A stretch of 64,000 nucleotides of DNA from Malachius bipustulatus (taxonomy: Eukaryota; Arthropoda; Insecta; Coleoptera; Melyridae): the NCBI GenBank assembly GCA_910589415.1, contig OU342637.1:39958162-40022161 (forward strand), given 5' to 3'. Positions 11,593 through 22,629 of the stretch are shown here, in pieces (position 1 is the stretch's first letter; every line of letters begins with the position of its first letter). The notes beneath the pieces are model-generated. The model was not told the DNA's origin. It made no database searches and worked only from the letters and a program-made list of their open reading frames with translations. A program made the translations under genes and the position numbers.

Positions 11593-12350
11593 TAGACGCC
11601 GACAGTGATGACGTCAGTGGGCGGGGCGAACGGCCAGGGTTCCATACAAACAAACGTTGTTTACAGGTTTGCCAGTTCTGATGGAAGTTGTCTCGTCAAA
11701 CATCAAAGCTCTAATGAGGTCTCTCATTAGTAGAACTTCAAAAGTGCTATTAAATGTGCTATCAAAAATGTAATGGCATTTTATACCCTTAGGACAACAA
11801 CTATACTTTTCCCAATGAGATAATCATCCTTCAATTCAATCTGTAAATTAAAAAAACAATTAACCCATTGCCACTACCTGTTGAATTTGCTAGCAGGATA
11901 TTCTTACCTCAACGCTAGGTGGGTATTAGGTTTTGTTTTTCATGCTGGCGGGTACTGTTCCACGAATTATTTTAAGTTCCGCCTCGAACTCCATTCTCTC
12001 ATAAAACTGAGGATAAACTTGGAATTTTACGGGAACACCCAAATCAAACCACTCAATCAATAAATAAATACCGACAGACGTACTATAAACTATAACTAAA
12101 GTACCTAACTGAACTGCCTAATTTTAGTGAAACTAAAATATTCAGTATTCATTCACTAATAGCATCATTGGCATCACTAATGGCTTCACTAATCACTTCG
12201 ATGTCAATGGCAATTGGCGGTGGCCGGGGGTGTCACGTCAAACTTCAGGAAAAAACACGACAACTGACAACAATGACCACGTGAAGGGTTTGTTTGTATG
12301 GAACCAGAACCGCTTAGCCCCGCCCTGTGACGTCACACTGTCGGCGTCTA
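11593..12350. mobile_element. 758-bp inverted-repeat element (TAGACGCCGACAGTG ends)
   Basis: TAGACGCCGACAGTG at 11593 is matched by CACTGTCGGCGTCTA ending at 12350. The arms continue imperfectly through a GC-rich gacgtcagtgggcggggc motif and ggttccatacaaacaaac, about 65 bp in all. The interior has no convincing ORF. Confidence 0.7.
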
Positions 12351-13040
12351 TTACTTTACTACTACTACTATGTCTCGCGTTCATGTCATCATGTCATGTC
12401 ACTCACTATTCAGTATCAGTTTCGTTGTTTCGTTCGTTTCCGTTCCGTTCCGTTTCAGCTTCAATTATTCGTCTTCGTCATGTTCACGGCAGGGTGCGGG
12501 GTGCATATAATATAAAACATAAAACAAATGGCTAATTGGATACCGACTAACAACTGATTGATTAGTGACTATCACTATTTACTCTATTACTAGGTAATTA
12601 CTAATTATACATAGTACATGCAGTACCTACAGTATTATATCTATAATCATACATGTCGCTTTTTAAATAAATACACGTGGCTTTGTTACTCGTTGGTGCG
12701 GTTACGTCAACGTCTGGTGTCTAGTGTACTATTAACGTAAGATACATGACCTGGAACACATGTAGAGGTGAACGTGAGTCCTGAACAACTCATTTATCAG
12801 AAGTGAGGTTTGTTAATTTTAATTACACATTTATTTATTGTTCTTAAAAATGTGATATTTTACAGGTTTGCAACAACAATAATTATTCTTATTATTATCG
12901 TCTGCCTGGTGTTCAAGTTCAAACAGCGCCATCTTGAAGCAATCAAGCATTTTCATCAGTGTTTGTGTAAGTGTGATTTCTAAGATATTGGTCAAAAAAT
13001 TAATATCCATAGATAGTCCTCAATTTAAACGGCTTACAAT
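12351..13040 (+). other. Upstream region of the transposase gene
   Basis: No ORF is recognised. The pyrimidine-rich cgtttcgttccg-type repeats at 12420-12480 and a possible GT...AG untranslated intron between about 12800 and 12960 would fit a 5' leader of the gene starting at 13041. Promoter position cannot be assigned. Confidence 0.25.
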
Positions 13041-15155
13041 ATGTCGCAAAATTTACAAACAATGAACGTTAAAAATCGTTTATCACGAAAGCATTACAGA
13101 GTTGTTGCTAAAAATGTCCAACGAAAGTTATCATTGCTAGGAAGATCCTCTCTTATGCATAGAAAAAGGGAAGCTGTACATTCTTTTAGTGCTGATGCCA
13201 AAGGAGAAACATCACAATCTTCTGCTCTTTGTAATTCTGTCATACCTCTATGTCCTGCACCTCTAAATTATGTTTCAAATGTTAATTCTAGTTTATCAGC
13301 AACTGATGAGGATCAAAACACTTATAACCATTCAAATATTCAATGTATAAATAGTACAACTTTTCTTAAAAATGGAAACATGCTTTCCTTTAATGAAAAG
13401 CTCTCCAGATGGGCAATAGAAAATGACATTCCTCTGTCATCATTAGGTAAATTGCTACTAATTCTGTGTGAAAAACTACCTAATTTACCAAAAGATCCTA
13501 GAACGTTGTTGAAGACTCCAACACGTAATGTATTTAAAGGAATGGGCACTGGCTCTTACTACTATTTTGGTATATCTACTACTTTAGCACGTTTATGTTC
13601 AAAATATAATGTCAAATTATCTAGAAATGATGTTATTGAATTATCAGTTAATATAGATGGTCTCCCTCTGAGTAAGAGTACAGGTAGTTCTTTTTGGCCA
13701 ATACTTGGCATGGTAAAATCATCAGTAACTCAGTTAGATAATAAAGTTTTTCTCATTAGTCTCTATCATGGGTCATCAAAGCCTTCACCAAATTCATTTC
13801 TTGAAGATTTTGTTAATGAAAGTATTGAACTTATAAATAATGGACTTACAGCAGTAAATGATATAACATGCGGTTTTAGGGTTAGGATGTTAATATGTGA
13901 TGCTCCAGCAAAATCTTACATTTTGTCTGTTAAAGGGCATTCAGGTTATTTTTCCTGTACTAAATGCACCCAAGAAGGAGACTTATTTGATAATTTCGTT
14001 TGCTTCACCGAAGCAAATTATATAAACAGAACAGATTTGAAATTTCGTAATAAAACGCAACCAGAACACCACACTGGCACAACTCTGCTTGAGAACATTC
14101 CAAACTTTAATTTAATAGACAACATACCTTTAGATTACATGCACTTATCATGCTTAGGCGTTATGAAACGATTGTTGTGTCACAAACGTTATGGGTGGAT
14201 TTTTGGAAAGCCTCCTTTCAAAGTTAGAGCTCGTACTGTTCAGAATCTGAACGATCTTTTAATAAAATATAACAAGTATATACCAACAGAGTTTTCCAGG
14301 AAAACCAGAACCTTGAATGAAGCTAAGCGTTATAAGGCTACAGAATTTAGACTTTTTTTACTTTATGTTGGGCCAGTAGTTCTCAAGAAAGCCATGCCAA
14401 CAAAGTATTACCGAAATTTCGTGTGTTTGTCAGTAGCTACTTCAATATTAATAAGTAAAGAATATTCCGTGCAACCAAATTTCATTGATTATGCAGAAAA
14501 ACTCTTAAAAATATTTGTTACCAATTGTAAAGACTTGTATGGCCCGAGATTTCTGTCTCATAATGTTCATAATTTATTGCACTTGGTGGACTGTGTTAGA
14601 ATGTTTGGCCCTCTCGATAATTTCAGTGCATTTCCATTTGAGAATTTTATGCAAACATTGAAAAGAAAAGTTCATACACATTCAAAACCTCTTGAGCAAG
14701 TTATACGCAGAGTAATCGAAGATCAGAATACAAGAACTAATATCATCAGAGATAATTCTGAACACCAAAATTTAATTTTGAACATTAGTCACAGTGGAGG
14801 CACATTATTACCTGAGTGTACTTTTCCTCAGTTCAAGATATTGAAAACTTGTACTTTCCTTATCAATGTAAGCAGGCTTTGTGATCGATTTGTAGAATTA
14901 TACGATGAAACAGTATTAGAAGTAAGAAATTTTGCCACTTCATATTCTGGTCAGACTGTATTAATAGGAATCCAATAGGAACGGGTCGATGACTTGTTTT
15001 CGAAACCATGTGCTTCAAGATTAATAAATATATCCTGTATTGAAAGCATTAATGAAACATTAGTTGTCTTTGATATCAAATTAATAAAAAAGAAGCTGCT
15101 AATCTTACCTTTTGAAAATAAATTGGTTTCTTTACCATTACTACATAATATTTAA
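13041..15155 (+). CDS. Large DDE transposase-like protein with one in-frame TAG (KDZ/CACTA-related)
   Basis: The frame opens at ATG 13041 and is clear for 645 codons, then has TAG at 14976-14978. It stays open in the same frame for 58 more codons to TAA at 15153-15155. Motifs match an insect family of transposase-like proteins: NIDGLPLSKSTGSSFWP (candidate first Asp), MLICDAPAKSY (second Asp), a KGHSGYFSCTKC zinc-binding patch, IPLDYMHLSCLGVMKRLL, and FSAFPFENFMQTLK (candidate catalytic Glu). Such proteins cut and rejoin transposon ends; assignment to CACTA/EnSpm or KDZ groups is tentative. Position inside the CCCAAGTAGCA-ended element suggests it is that element's transposase. The TAG separates a short C-terminal tail ending in LPLLHNI. 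Confidence 0.75.
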
Positions 15156-15165
15156 TGTGCCTGTA

Positions 15166-15703
15166 CCGGGTGTCCCAACACTAGTGTCCACCCCTAAATC
15201 GAGCTTAATATTAAAGATAAAAAATTGAAACTTTGAGGATTTGTGTACTTGATATAGGACCACGGAATGGCATAATCAGTTTCATTAAAAAAAAAATTAG
15301 TTCGGGCGCCAGCGATAAAAAACTGTAAGCTGGTGGTAAATTGTCGAAAAAAAAGTTGATTTTTTTTTCAATACATACGTAGAAATCGATTAATAAAATC
15401 AATATCGCTTGAAAGAAATGTGAAAAAACTAATTATAAGGCTTTAATTAAATAAAATATAATTATATAGCAATGACAGGTAGACAATATAATCAATATTA
15501 TCTGAAAACGGTAGGTGCATAAAGTTTTATGACAAAGTAAATAAGGCCCAAATAAATAGAAGGACGGCTCTTGCTGGGCTAGCCGGCAGACTGAACCTGC
15601 ACTGGACAGTGTCGTAGTATGGACTCATGAAAAAGGTGATTATTAAAAAGATATTAAAAATGTTTTTTAATGAAACTAATTATGCCATTCCGTGGTCCTA
15701 TAT
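15166..15703. mobile_element. Inverted-repeat MITE (CCGGGTGTCCCAACAC end), right part lost
   Basis: Begins TA|CCGGGTGTCCCAACACTAGT. The outward-facing phrase tataggaccacggaatggca at about 15253-15272 is repeated inverted at about 15680-15702, so this is the start of the second arm. That arm is cut by the LTR element beginning at 15704, and its expected terminal part is not found beyond 22187, implying a deletion. The loop region 15480-15640 is noncoding. Confidence 0.65.
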
Positions 15704-16310
15704 TGTTACCACTCGGAAAACGCTGAGAGGTAGCGGTTTCCTCCTTAACCCTTTCGATTGCCGTTTCATCGTCAGTTCAGCACGAGCTGGGGACCCAAAA
15801 TAATTCTTGCTACGATTTTCAGCACCCGCGCTCTCTGATTGGCCGACTGCGTTCGACCAATGAGAGAGCGTGGGCAATTACCACCGACGTCACCTCATTA
15901 TCCCGGTAATTATCGCCGGCCGGATGACATAAAACCGGCCGGCCAAGTGCCGTTCACTCACTTACAGTCTAGTCTCTTCGTCCAGCGGTGGCTTAAGCCG
16001 TTCGGACTCGACTTTCACTTCGCCTAGTCTCTTCGTCCAGCGGTGGCTTAAGCCGTTCGGACTCGACAAAACGCACTCTTCGTCCAGCGGTGGCTTAAGC
16101 CGTTCGGACTCTCCATCGCACCACTCGCTCCGACTCGCCCGCCATCCAGCATCATCACCAGCCTGGCTATTTAAATTATTTCGTATTTTATTCACTTCAA
16201 CCGACTCACCATCTCCATCTTAAAAATTAGGACAATTGAGTTCTACTCGCATAGGTAACTCTCCGATACACCTGGCTCCTCCCCTGGACTGCGAGGGCCC
16301 TCTTGTATCA
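15704..16310 (+). repeat. Gypsy-like LTR, copy 1 (607 bp)
   Basis: Begins TGTTACCACTCGG and ends ...CTTGTATCA just before a primer binding site. It repeats at 19418-20024 with no difference seen. Inside are three imperfect copies of a ~50-bp unit containing cttcgtccagcggtggctta (about 15977, 16030, 16078). A TATA-like gacataaaacc lies at 15926-15936, suitable for a U3 promoter. Confidence 0.85.
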
Positions 16311-16312
16311 GT

Positions 16313-16330
16313 TGGCGCCCAACGTGGGGC
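16313..16330 (+). other. Primer binding site of LTR retrotransposon
   Basis: TGGCGCCCAACGTGGGGC lies two bases after the LTR end, the expected place for the tRNA primer binding site, and starts with the invariant TGG. The identical site is at 20027-20044. The same core (TGGCGCCCAACGTGG) occurs at 35413. The tRNA species was not determined. Confidence 0.8.
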
Positions 16331-16438
16331 TCAACTTCGTGGACGCGAAGGATTCGCGACCCTGACCTACCGGACCACCATCATAGTTCTTGGACTTAAA
16401 CCAAGTGGCGCCCATCACGATCACCGGCATCTAGCAAG

Positions 16439-17323
16439 ATGCCCCCGACGACAAGAAATCAAGCAGCAGCGACAACCACCACGACGACGTCGACGACAAC
16501 GAGAACAACCAGCGGGACTTCGAACGCCGAGAACCCGCCGTCCACAGCCACGATGCATCCGGCTATAACAGTTGAGGCGCTGGCAGCCACGATGAACCAG
16601 GCCTTCGCAGCGATGATCCCGGTGCCGGCTCCGAGAAGACCTAGACGACCTGAATTCGCCGGATTGGACCACCAATGCCCCAAGAGGTTCCTAGAGGAGT
16701 TCTCGAAGTTTGCAACCTCATTGGGCATCACCGAGGACGCGGACTGGGTGGCAGAGATCCGGGAGTGCCTGACGGGATCAGCAGCCAGTCAAATCGACCG
16801 CTGCCTCAGCTTTGCAGACCCGCGGCCTGCCGAGGTGGAGCAGCTATTATTGGACCACTTCGCCAGCCCAGATGTACTCCGCAGATTGAGATTCCACCTG
16901 GAGATGGAGCTGCAGCAGCCGTCGGAAGCCGTCGCCGATTTCGTCATGGCGAAGCGGCATCTATGCATGCGGTTACACCCGGAGGAAGACGACGCCGGCC
17001 ACTTGAAGCGGATCATTCCGCTCATGCGGCCGGAGCTGCGAACTTTTATTATGTTTCAGGACCCGCAGACGTTCGCAGACCTCTACACTGTCGCTAAGAA
17101 CCTGGAGGCGGCCTTCCCACCGACCAGCCGCAAGCCAGCGGCCCCGACTCCCGCACCCCGGGCACCCGCAGCCTCGACACCGCCGCCCTGCTGGCACTGT
17201 CGCGGGCCACATTGGAACAAGGACTGCCCCCGCCGCCCAGAGCAACGTCCGGGAAACGGGAGAAGCGCCGGCCCCACATACCACCAGGCGGCCGGCGCGA
17301 CATCGCAGCCCCAGCAGCATTGA
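16439..17323 (+). CDS. Gypsy-like gag protein, copy 1
   Basis: A 294-codon ORF starting at ATG 16439, about 110 bp after the primer site, so the start is well placed. The N-terminus is Thr/Ala-rich and low in complexity. The middle, with LTGSAASQIDRCL and HFASPDVLRRLRF, resembles a retrotransposon gag capsid region. The C-terminus has a CCHC-type zinc knuckle (CWHCRGPHWNKDC, CX2CX3HX4C) that would bind RNA. It forms the structural particle protein. The coding region is GC-rich, unlike its surroundings. It is identical to the copy at 20153-21037. Confidence 0.8.
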   Translation: MPPTTRNQAAATTTTTTSTTTRTTSGTSNAENPPSTATMHPAITVEALAATMNQAFAAMIPVPAPRRPRRPEFAGLDHQCPKRFLEEFSKFATSLGITEDADWVAEIRECLTGSAASQIDRCLSFADPRPAEVEQLLLDHFASPDVLRRLRFHLEMELQQPSEAVADFVMAKRHLCMRLHPEEDDAGHLKRIIPLMRPELRTFIMFQDPQTFADLYTVAKNLEAAFPPTSRKPAAPTPAPRAPAASTPPPCWHCRGPHWNKDCPRRPEQRPGNGRSAGPTYHQAAGATSQPQQH

Positions 17324-17456
17324 GAGCAGACACATCCAGCCCCCTGGAGGAGCACACCTCCGGACGACTCCCCGAACTGCCGGATCTGCTGTCCAGGGAC
17401 CCCGAGGAGGACTCAGCCCGCAGCCATGGGGAAGACATCGGTCGCCTCTGCCTCGC

Positions 17457-18550
17457 TGCCTTGGACGGGGGCCATCCAGGTGCCCAGCCAGTGCTAACTC
17501 CAGGTGCCCAGCCGGTGCCACCTCCAGGTGCCATACCGGCGCTGCCTCCAGGCGCCCTCCTAGCACCACCTCCAGGTGCCGGACCAGCACCACCTCCAGG
17601 TGTCCAGCCGGTGCCGCATCCAGATGACAGAAGACCACCACCACCTCCAGGTGCCCAGCCGGTGCCGTATCCAGGTGCCAGGACAGCGTCACCTTCAAGG
17701 GCGAGACCGGCGCCACCTTCGAGGGCCAGACCCGCACCGCCTCCAGGTGCCCAGCCAGCGCCCCTTCCAAGGGCCAGACCAGCGTCACCTCCAGGTGCCC
17801 AGCCGGTGCCGCCTGCAGGTGCCAGACCAGCGTCACCTCCAGGTGACAGACTAGCACCACCACCAGGTGCCCAGCCAGCGCCCCTTCCAAGGGCCAGACC
17901 CGCGCATCCTCCAGGTACCAGACCGTCGACACCTCCAGGTGCTAGCACAGCGTCACACCCAGGTGCCAGACCCGCGCCACCTCCAGGTGCCCAGCCGGTG
18001 CCTCCTCCAGGTGCCACGCCAGCACCACGTCCAGGTGCTAGACCAGAATCTCCTCCAGGTGCCGGACCAGAGCAACTTCCGAGGGCGAGACCAGCGTCAC
18101 CTCCAGGTGCCAGACCCGCGCCACCTCCAGGTGTCACACCAGCACCACCTCCAGGTGCCACACCAGCACCACCTCCAGGTGCCACACCAGCACCGCCTCC
18201 AGGTGCCACGCCAGCACCACCTCCAGGTGCTAGACCAGAATCTCCTCCAGGTGCCGGACCAGAGCAACTTCCGAGGGCGAGATCAGCGTCACCTCCAGGT
18301 GCCAGACCCGCGCCACCTCCAGGTGTCATACCAGCACCACCTCCAGGTGCCACACCAGCACCACCTCCAGGTGCCACACCAGCACCGCCTCCGGGTGCTA
18401 GACCAGAATCTTCTCCAGGTGCCAGACCAGAGCAGTTTCCGAGGGCGAGACCAGCGTCACCTCCAGTTACCAGAACCGCGCCGCCTCCAGATGCCGTATC
18501 GGCGCTGCCTCCAGATGCTGTACCGGCGCTGCCTCCAGGCGCCCTCCTTG
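17457..18550 (+). repeat. 24-bp minisatellite replacing the pol region, copy 1
   Basis: About 45 tandem variants of a 24-bp unit of the form CCTCCAGGTGCCACACCAGC plus 4 bases. In the plus frame it reads as repeats of PPGATPAP. It sits where protease, RT and RNase H should lie, between gag and an integrase C-terminal remnant. Some higher-order repeats (about 190 bp) are visible, for example around 18040 and 18230. The long open frames on both strands here result from the 24-bp periodicity. Confidence 0.85.
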
Positions 18551-18695
18551 CACCACCGGCAGCCGTGCAGTCACTGGAGACACTGGCCAGTGAAGCAGAG
18601 CGGGCGCAGCGACGAAGCTCGGATACCCGCGACCTGATCTCGCGGGTGGAAACCCCCTGCAGGTCCCCACGCCCACGAACCCATGGGACGACGCT

Positions 18696-19145
18696 GTGGA
18701 GGAGACCCTTTTCACCCTCAGACGCCGCCACAACGCCGCCACCCGCATGTCACCGGCCGAGGTCGTCCTGGGACGCAGCCTGGCCCTCCCTGGTAGCTGG
18801 CAGCTCCCGGATCAACAGCCGAGGTACCCGCAGCAGCGCCGTCGCCTCCAGGTCGCCAGGGACAACCAGCGGGCCTACCAGCAGAGACAATACCCCGCCG
18901 GAGACAGATTCCCGGATATCCAACCAGGGCAGGAAGTCCTCATCCGGCAACGGGCGCCTGGCCAGTCTTTTGGGCCAAAGTGGTTGGGTCCCTGCCGAAT
19001 CAGCAGGCCAGCCGGCCCCACATCCTACTATATCGGCGAAGGGCGGCGGACTACGAAACGACACGTCGGTGACATCCGGCCGATGCCGCCTCGGCGCCGG
19101 GCCCCCTTGGAAGGGAACATGTATAAGTGCAGTGATAAATCGTAA
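18696..19145 (+). pseudogene. Integrase C-terminal remnant of the Gypsy-like element
   Basis: A 149-codon frame includes RHNAATRMSPAEVVLGR, typical of the end of the integrase catalytic region, then a basic linker and a chromo/GPY-like part (GPCRISRPAGPTSYYI). Integrase would insert the cDNA. Everything upstream in pol is missing, so the element is defective. It is followed by a T-rich 3' region and the polypurine tract at 19404-19417. Confidence 0.75.
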
Positions 19146-19403
19146 CTGTAATCTGTATTGTGAAAGAAATGGAACATTATAGTTTAGGGCGATTTGTAAT
19201 TTTTTTTTTTGCTGTATCTTGTACATTTTTAGGTTAAGGTTTATTTGATTTTCATTTCCTCGCTTTTCTTTTGTAATTTGTTTTTCTTTTATTTTAATTT
19301 TTTTTTTTGTTTTATTAATAAACAGGGTCAGATCTGGTGCATTATAGCTGGATGGATGGCGAGCTTCCGCGGGACTACGAAAATCGTCGCAAGAATTATC
19401 TCC

Positions 19404-19417
19404 GAGACGGGGGAGAC
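19404..19417 (+). other. Polypurine tract before 3' LTR
   Basis: gagacgggggagac lies directly upstream of the TGTTACC start of the second LTR at 19418, the standard location and composition for the plus-strand primer. Confidence 0.75.
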
Positions 19418-20024
19418 TGTTACCACTCGGAAAACGCTGAGAGGTAGCGGTTTCCTCCTTAACCCTTTCGATTGCCGTTTCATCGTCAGTTCAGCACGAG
19501 CTGGGGACCCAAAATAATTCTTGCTACGATTTTCAGCACCCGCGCTCTCTGATTGGCCGACTGCGTTCGACCAATGAGAGAGCGTGGGCAATTACCACCG
19601 ACGTCACCTCATTATCCCGGTAATTATCGCCGGCCGGATGACATAAAACCGGCCGGCCAAGTGCCGTTCACTCACTTACAGTCTAGTCTCTTCGTCCAGC
19701 GGTGGCTTAAGCCGTTCGGACTCGACTTTCACTTCGCCTAGTCTCTTCGTCCAGCGGTGGCTTAAGCCGTTCGGACTCGACAAAACGCACTCTTCGTCCA
19801 GCGGTGGCTTAAGCCGTTCGGACTCTCCATCGCACCACTCGCTCCGACTCGCCCGCCATCCAGCATCATCACCAGCCTGGCTATTTAAATTATTTCGTAT
19901 TTTATTCACTTCAACCGACTCACCATCTCCATCTTAAAAATTAGGACAATTGAGTTCTACTCGCATAGGTAACTCTCCGATACACCTGGCTCCTCCCCTG
20001 GACTGCGAGGGCCCTCTTGTATCA
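19418..20024 (+). repeat. Gypsy-like LTR, copy 2 shared between two tandem internal regions
   Basis: Same length (607 bp) and sequence as 15704-16310 at a constant offset of 3714 bp. It acts as the 3' LTR of the first unit and the 5' LTR of the second. The second unit's primer binding site follows at 20027-20044. Confidence 0.85.
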
Positions 20025-20152
20025 GTTGGCGCCCAACGTGGGGCTCAACTTCGTGGACGCGAAGGATTCGCGACCCTGACCTACCGGACCACCATCATAG
20101 TTCTTGGACTTAAACCAAGTGGCGCCCATCACGATCACCGGCATCTAGCAAG

Positions 20153-21037
20153 ATGCCCCCGACGACAAGAAATCAAGCAGCAGCGACAACCACCACGACG
20201 ACGTCGACGACAACGAGAACAACCAGCGGGACTTCGAACGCCGAGAACCCGCCGTCCACAGCCACGATGCATCCGGCTATAACAGTTGAGGCGCTGGCAG
20301 CCACGATGAACCAGGCCTTCGCAGCGATGATCCCGGTGCCGGCTCCGAGAAGACCTAGACGACCTGAATTCGCCGGATTGGACCACCAATGCCCCAAGAG
20401 GTTCCTAGAGGAGTTCTCGAAGTTTGCAACCTCATTGGGCATCACCGAGGACGCGGACTGGGTGGCAGAGATCCGGGAGTGCCTGACGGGATCAGCAGCC
20501 AGTCAAATCGACCGCTGCCTCAGCTTTGCAGACCCGCGGCCTGCCGAGGTGGAGCAGCTATTATTGGACCACTTCGCCAGCCCAGATGTACTCCGCAGAT
20601 TGAGATTCCACCTGGAGATGGAGCTGCAGCAGCCGTCGGAAGCCGTCGCCGATTTCGTCATGGCGAAGCGGCATCTATGCATGCGGTTACACCCGGAGGA
20701 AGACGACGCCGGCCACTTGAAGCGGATCATTCCGCTCATGCGGCCGGAGCTGCGAACTTTTATTATGTTTCAGGACCCGCAGACGTTCGCAGACCTCTAC
20801 ACTGTCGCTAAGAACCTGGAGGCGGCCTTCCCACCGACCAGCCGCAAGCCAGCGGCCCCGACTCCCGCACCCCGGGCACCCGCAGCCTCGACACCGCCGC
20901 CCTGCTGGCACTGTCGCGGGCCACATTGGAACAAGGACTGCCCCCGCCGCCCAGAGCAACGTCCGGGAAACGGGAGAAGCGCCGGCCCCACATACCACCA
21001 GGCGGCCGGCGCGACATCGCAGCCCCAGCAGCATTGA
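20153..21037 (+). CDS. Gypsy-like gag protein, copy 2
   Basis: 294 codons, translation identical to the copy at 16439-17323, with the same zinc knuckle and start context. It lies downstream of the shared LTR. No substitution is visible against copy 1, so the duplication is either very recent, gene-converted or an assembly duplication. Confidence 0.8.
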   Translation: MPPTTRNQAAATTTTTTSTTTRTTSGTSNAENPPSTATMHPAITVEALAATMNQAFAAMIPVPAPRRPRRPEFAGLDHQCPKRFLEEFSKFATSLGITEDADWVAEIRECLTGSAASQIDRCLSFADPRPAEVEQLLLDHFASPDVLRRLRFHLEMELQQPSEAVADFVMAKRHLCMRLHPEEDDAGHLKRIIPLMRPELRTFIMFQDPQTFADLYTVAKNLEAAFPPTSRKPAAPTPAPRAPAASTPPPCWHCRGPHWNKDCPRRPEQRPGNGRSAGPTYHQAAGATSQPQQH

Positions 21038-21170
21038 GAGCAGACACATCCAGCCCCCTGGAGGAGCACACCTCCGGACGACTCCCCGAACTGCCGGATC
21101 TGCTGTCCAGGGACCCCGAGGAGGACTCAGCCCGCAGCCATGGGGAAGACATCGGTCGCCTCTGCCTCGC

Positions 21171-22187
21171 TGCCTTGGACGGGGGCCATCCAGGTGCCCA
21201 GCCAGTGCTAACTCCAGGTGCCCAGCCGGTGCCACCTCCAGGTGCCATACCGGCGCTGCCTCCAGGCGCCCTCCTAGCACCACCTCCAGGTGCCGGACCA
21301 GCACCACCTCCAGGTGTCCAGCCGGTGCCGCATCCAGATGACAGAAGACCACCACCACCTCCAGGTGCCCAGCCGGTGCCGTATCCAGGTGCCAGGACAG
21401 CGTCACCTTCAAGGGCGAGACCGGCGCCACCTTCGAGGGCCAGACCCGCACCGCCTCCAGGTGCCCAGCCAGCGCCCCTTCCAAGGGCCAGACCAGCGTC
21501 ACCTCCAGGTGCCCAGCCGGTGCCGCCTGCAGGTGCCAGACCAGCGTCACCTCCAGGTGACAGACTAGCACCACCACCAGGTGCCCAGCCAGCGCCCCTT
21601 CCAAGGGCCAGACCCGCGCATCCTCCAGGTACCAGACCGTCGACACCTCCAGGTGCTAGCACAGCGTCACACCCAGGTGCCAGACCCGCGCCACCTCCAG
21701 GTGCCCAGCCGGTGCCTCCTCCAGGTGCCACGCCAGCACCACGTCCAGGTGCTAGACCAGAATCTCCTCCAGGTGCCGGACCAGAGCAACTTCCGAGGGC
21801 GAGACCAGCGTCACCTCCAGGTGCCAGACCCGCGCCACCTCCAGGTGTCACACCAGCACCACCTCCAGGTGCCACACCAGCACCACCTCCAGGTGCCACA
21901 CCAGCACCGCCTCCAGGTGCCACGCCAGCACCACCTCCAGGTGCTAGACCAGAATCTCCTCCAGGTGCCGGACCAGAGCAACTTCCGAGGGCGAGATCAG
22001 CGTCACCTCCAGGTGCCAGACCCGCGCCACCTCCAGGTGTCATACCAGCACCACCTCCAGGTGCCACACCAGCACCACCTCCAGGTGCCACACCAGCACC
22101 GCCTCCGGGTGCTAGACCAGAATCTTCTCCAGGTGCCAGACCAGAGCAGTTTCCGAGGGCGAGACCAGCGTCACCTCCAGTTACCAG
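21171..22187 (+). repeat. 24-bp minisatellite, copy 2, truncated
   Basis: Identical to 17457-18473 at offset 3714. It stops within a unit after cctccagttaccag at about 22187, where unrelated sequence begins. The integrase remnant and 3' LTR expected downstream are absent. Confidence 0.85.
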
Positions 22188-22435
22188 AAAAATCGGATAA
22201 TTTTCATCACCCTGTATTAAAATTTACTCCACATAGTAGGATACAATGTGAAAAGTTAGGATAGGGACATGTAAACCGTTTTTAGATATCTTGAGCCGTT
22301 CTAGTTCTAGACTGCTTTGAAGTTGAAAATTTTCGATTTTCACTTGTTTATAACTCATAAACCGCTCAATCTAAATTCCAGTGGTGAAAACCACCTGTAT
22401 TCGATTTCTTCAGACATTTAAAAAATATAATATTT
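22188..22435. other. Junction region with a mariner-type end
   Basis: Starts with aaaaatcggataattttcat and then CACCCTGTA, the outward end of a mariner-type terminal repeat whose other end is not seen. The remainder is AT-rich noncoding DNA. It marks a deletion or insertion that truncated the second Gypsy copy. Confidence 0.45.
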
Positions 22436-22437
22436 TA

Positions 22438-22623
22438 CAGGGTGTTCCCGTTAAAATAACGAACTAGGTGTCTACTTCCGGTATTTCCGAAAGTGCGGCC
22501 ATCTTGAAAATATCTTCTATGAATTTCTCATGGTCACTTATGTCTGGAAAATTTTTAATTTGAGGCTCTAGGACCAATAGTTACCGAGATATGGCCGCTC
22601 CGTACCCTTAACTGAACACGCTG
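22438..22623. mobile_element. Short MITE (TA|CAGGGTGTTCCCGTTAA ends)
   Basis: 186 bp bounded by TA at 22436 and 22624. The left end CAGGGTGTTCCCGTTAA pairs imperfectly with the right end (TTAACTGAACACGCTG). The interior includes the phrases gcggccatcttgaaaat and agttaccgagatatggcc that are common in insect mariner MITEs. Confidence 0.6.
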
Positions 22624-22629
22624 TATATA

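Noticed and set aside
12230..12535. 101-residue ORF in the transposase upstream region
   Set aside because: Low-complexity pyrimidine-rich DNA spanning an inverted-repeat element boundary; overlapping open frames and no recognisable motif.
17094..18731. Collagen-like 545-residue minus-strand ORF (APGGGAG repeats)
   Set aside because: It is the antisense reading of the 24-bp minisatellite. The periodicity (multiple of three, GC-rich) keeps all frames open; there is no start context or domain beyond the repeat.
17212..19182. 656-residue proline-rich plus-strand ORF as a genuine protein
   Set aside because: It begins inside gag in another frame and consists mostly of minisatellite. A gag-frame shift product cannot be excluded but nothing supports it.
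20808..22091. Second-copy antisense Gly/Pro ORF
   Set aside because: Same minisatellite artefact as in copy 1.
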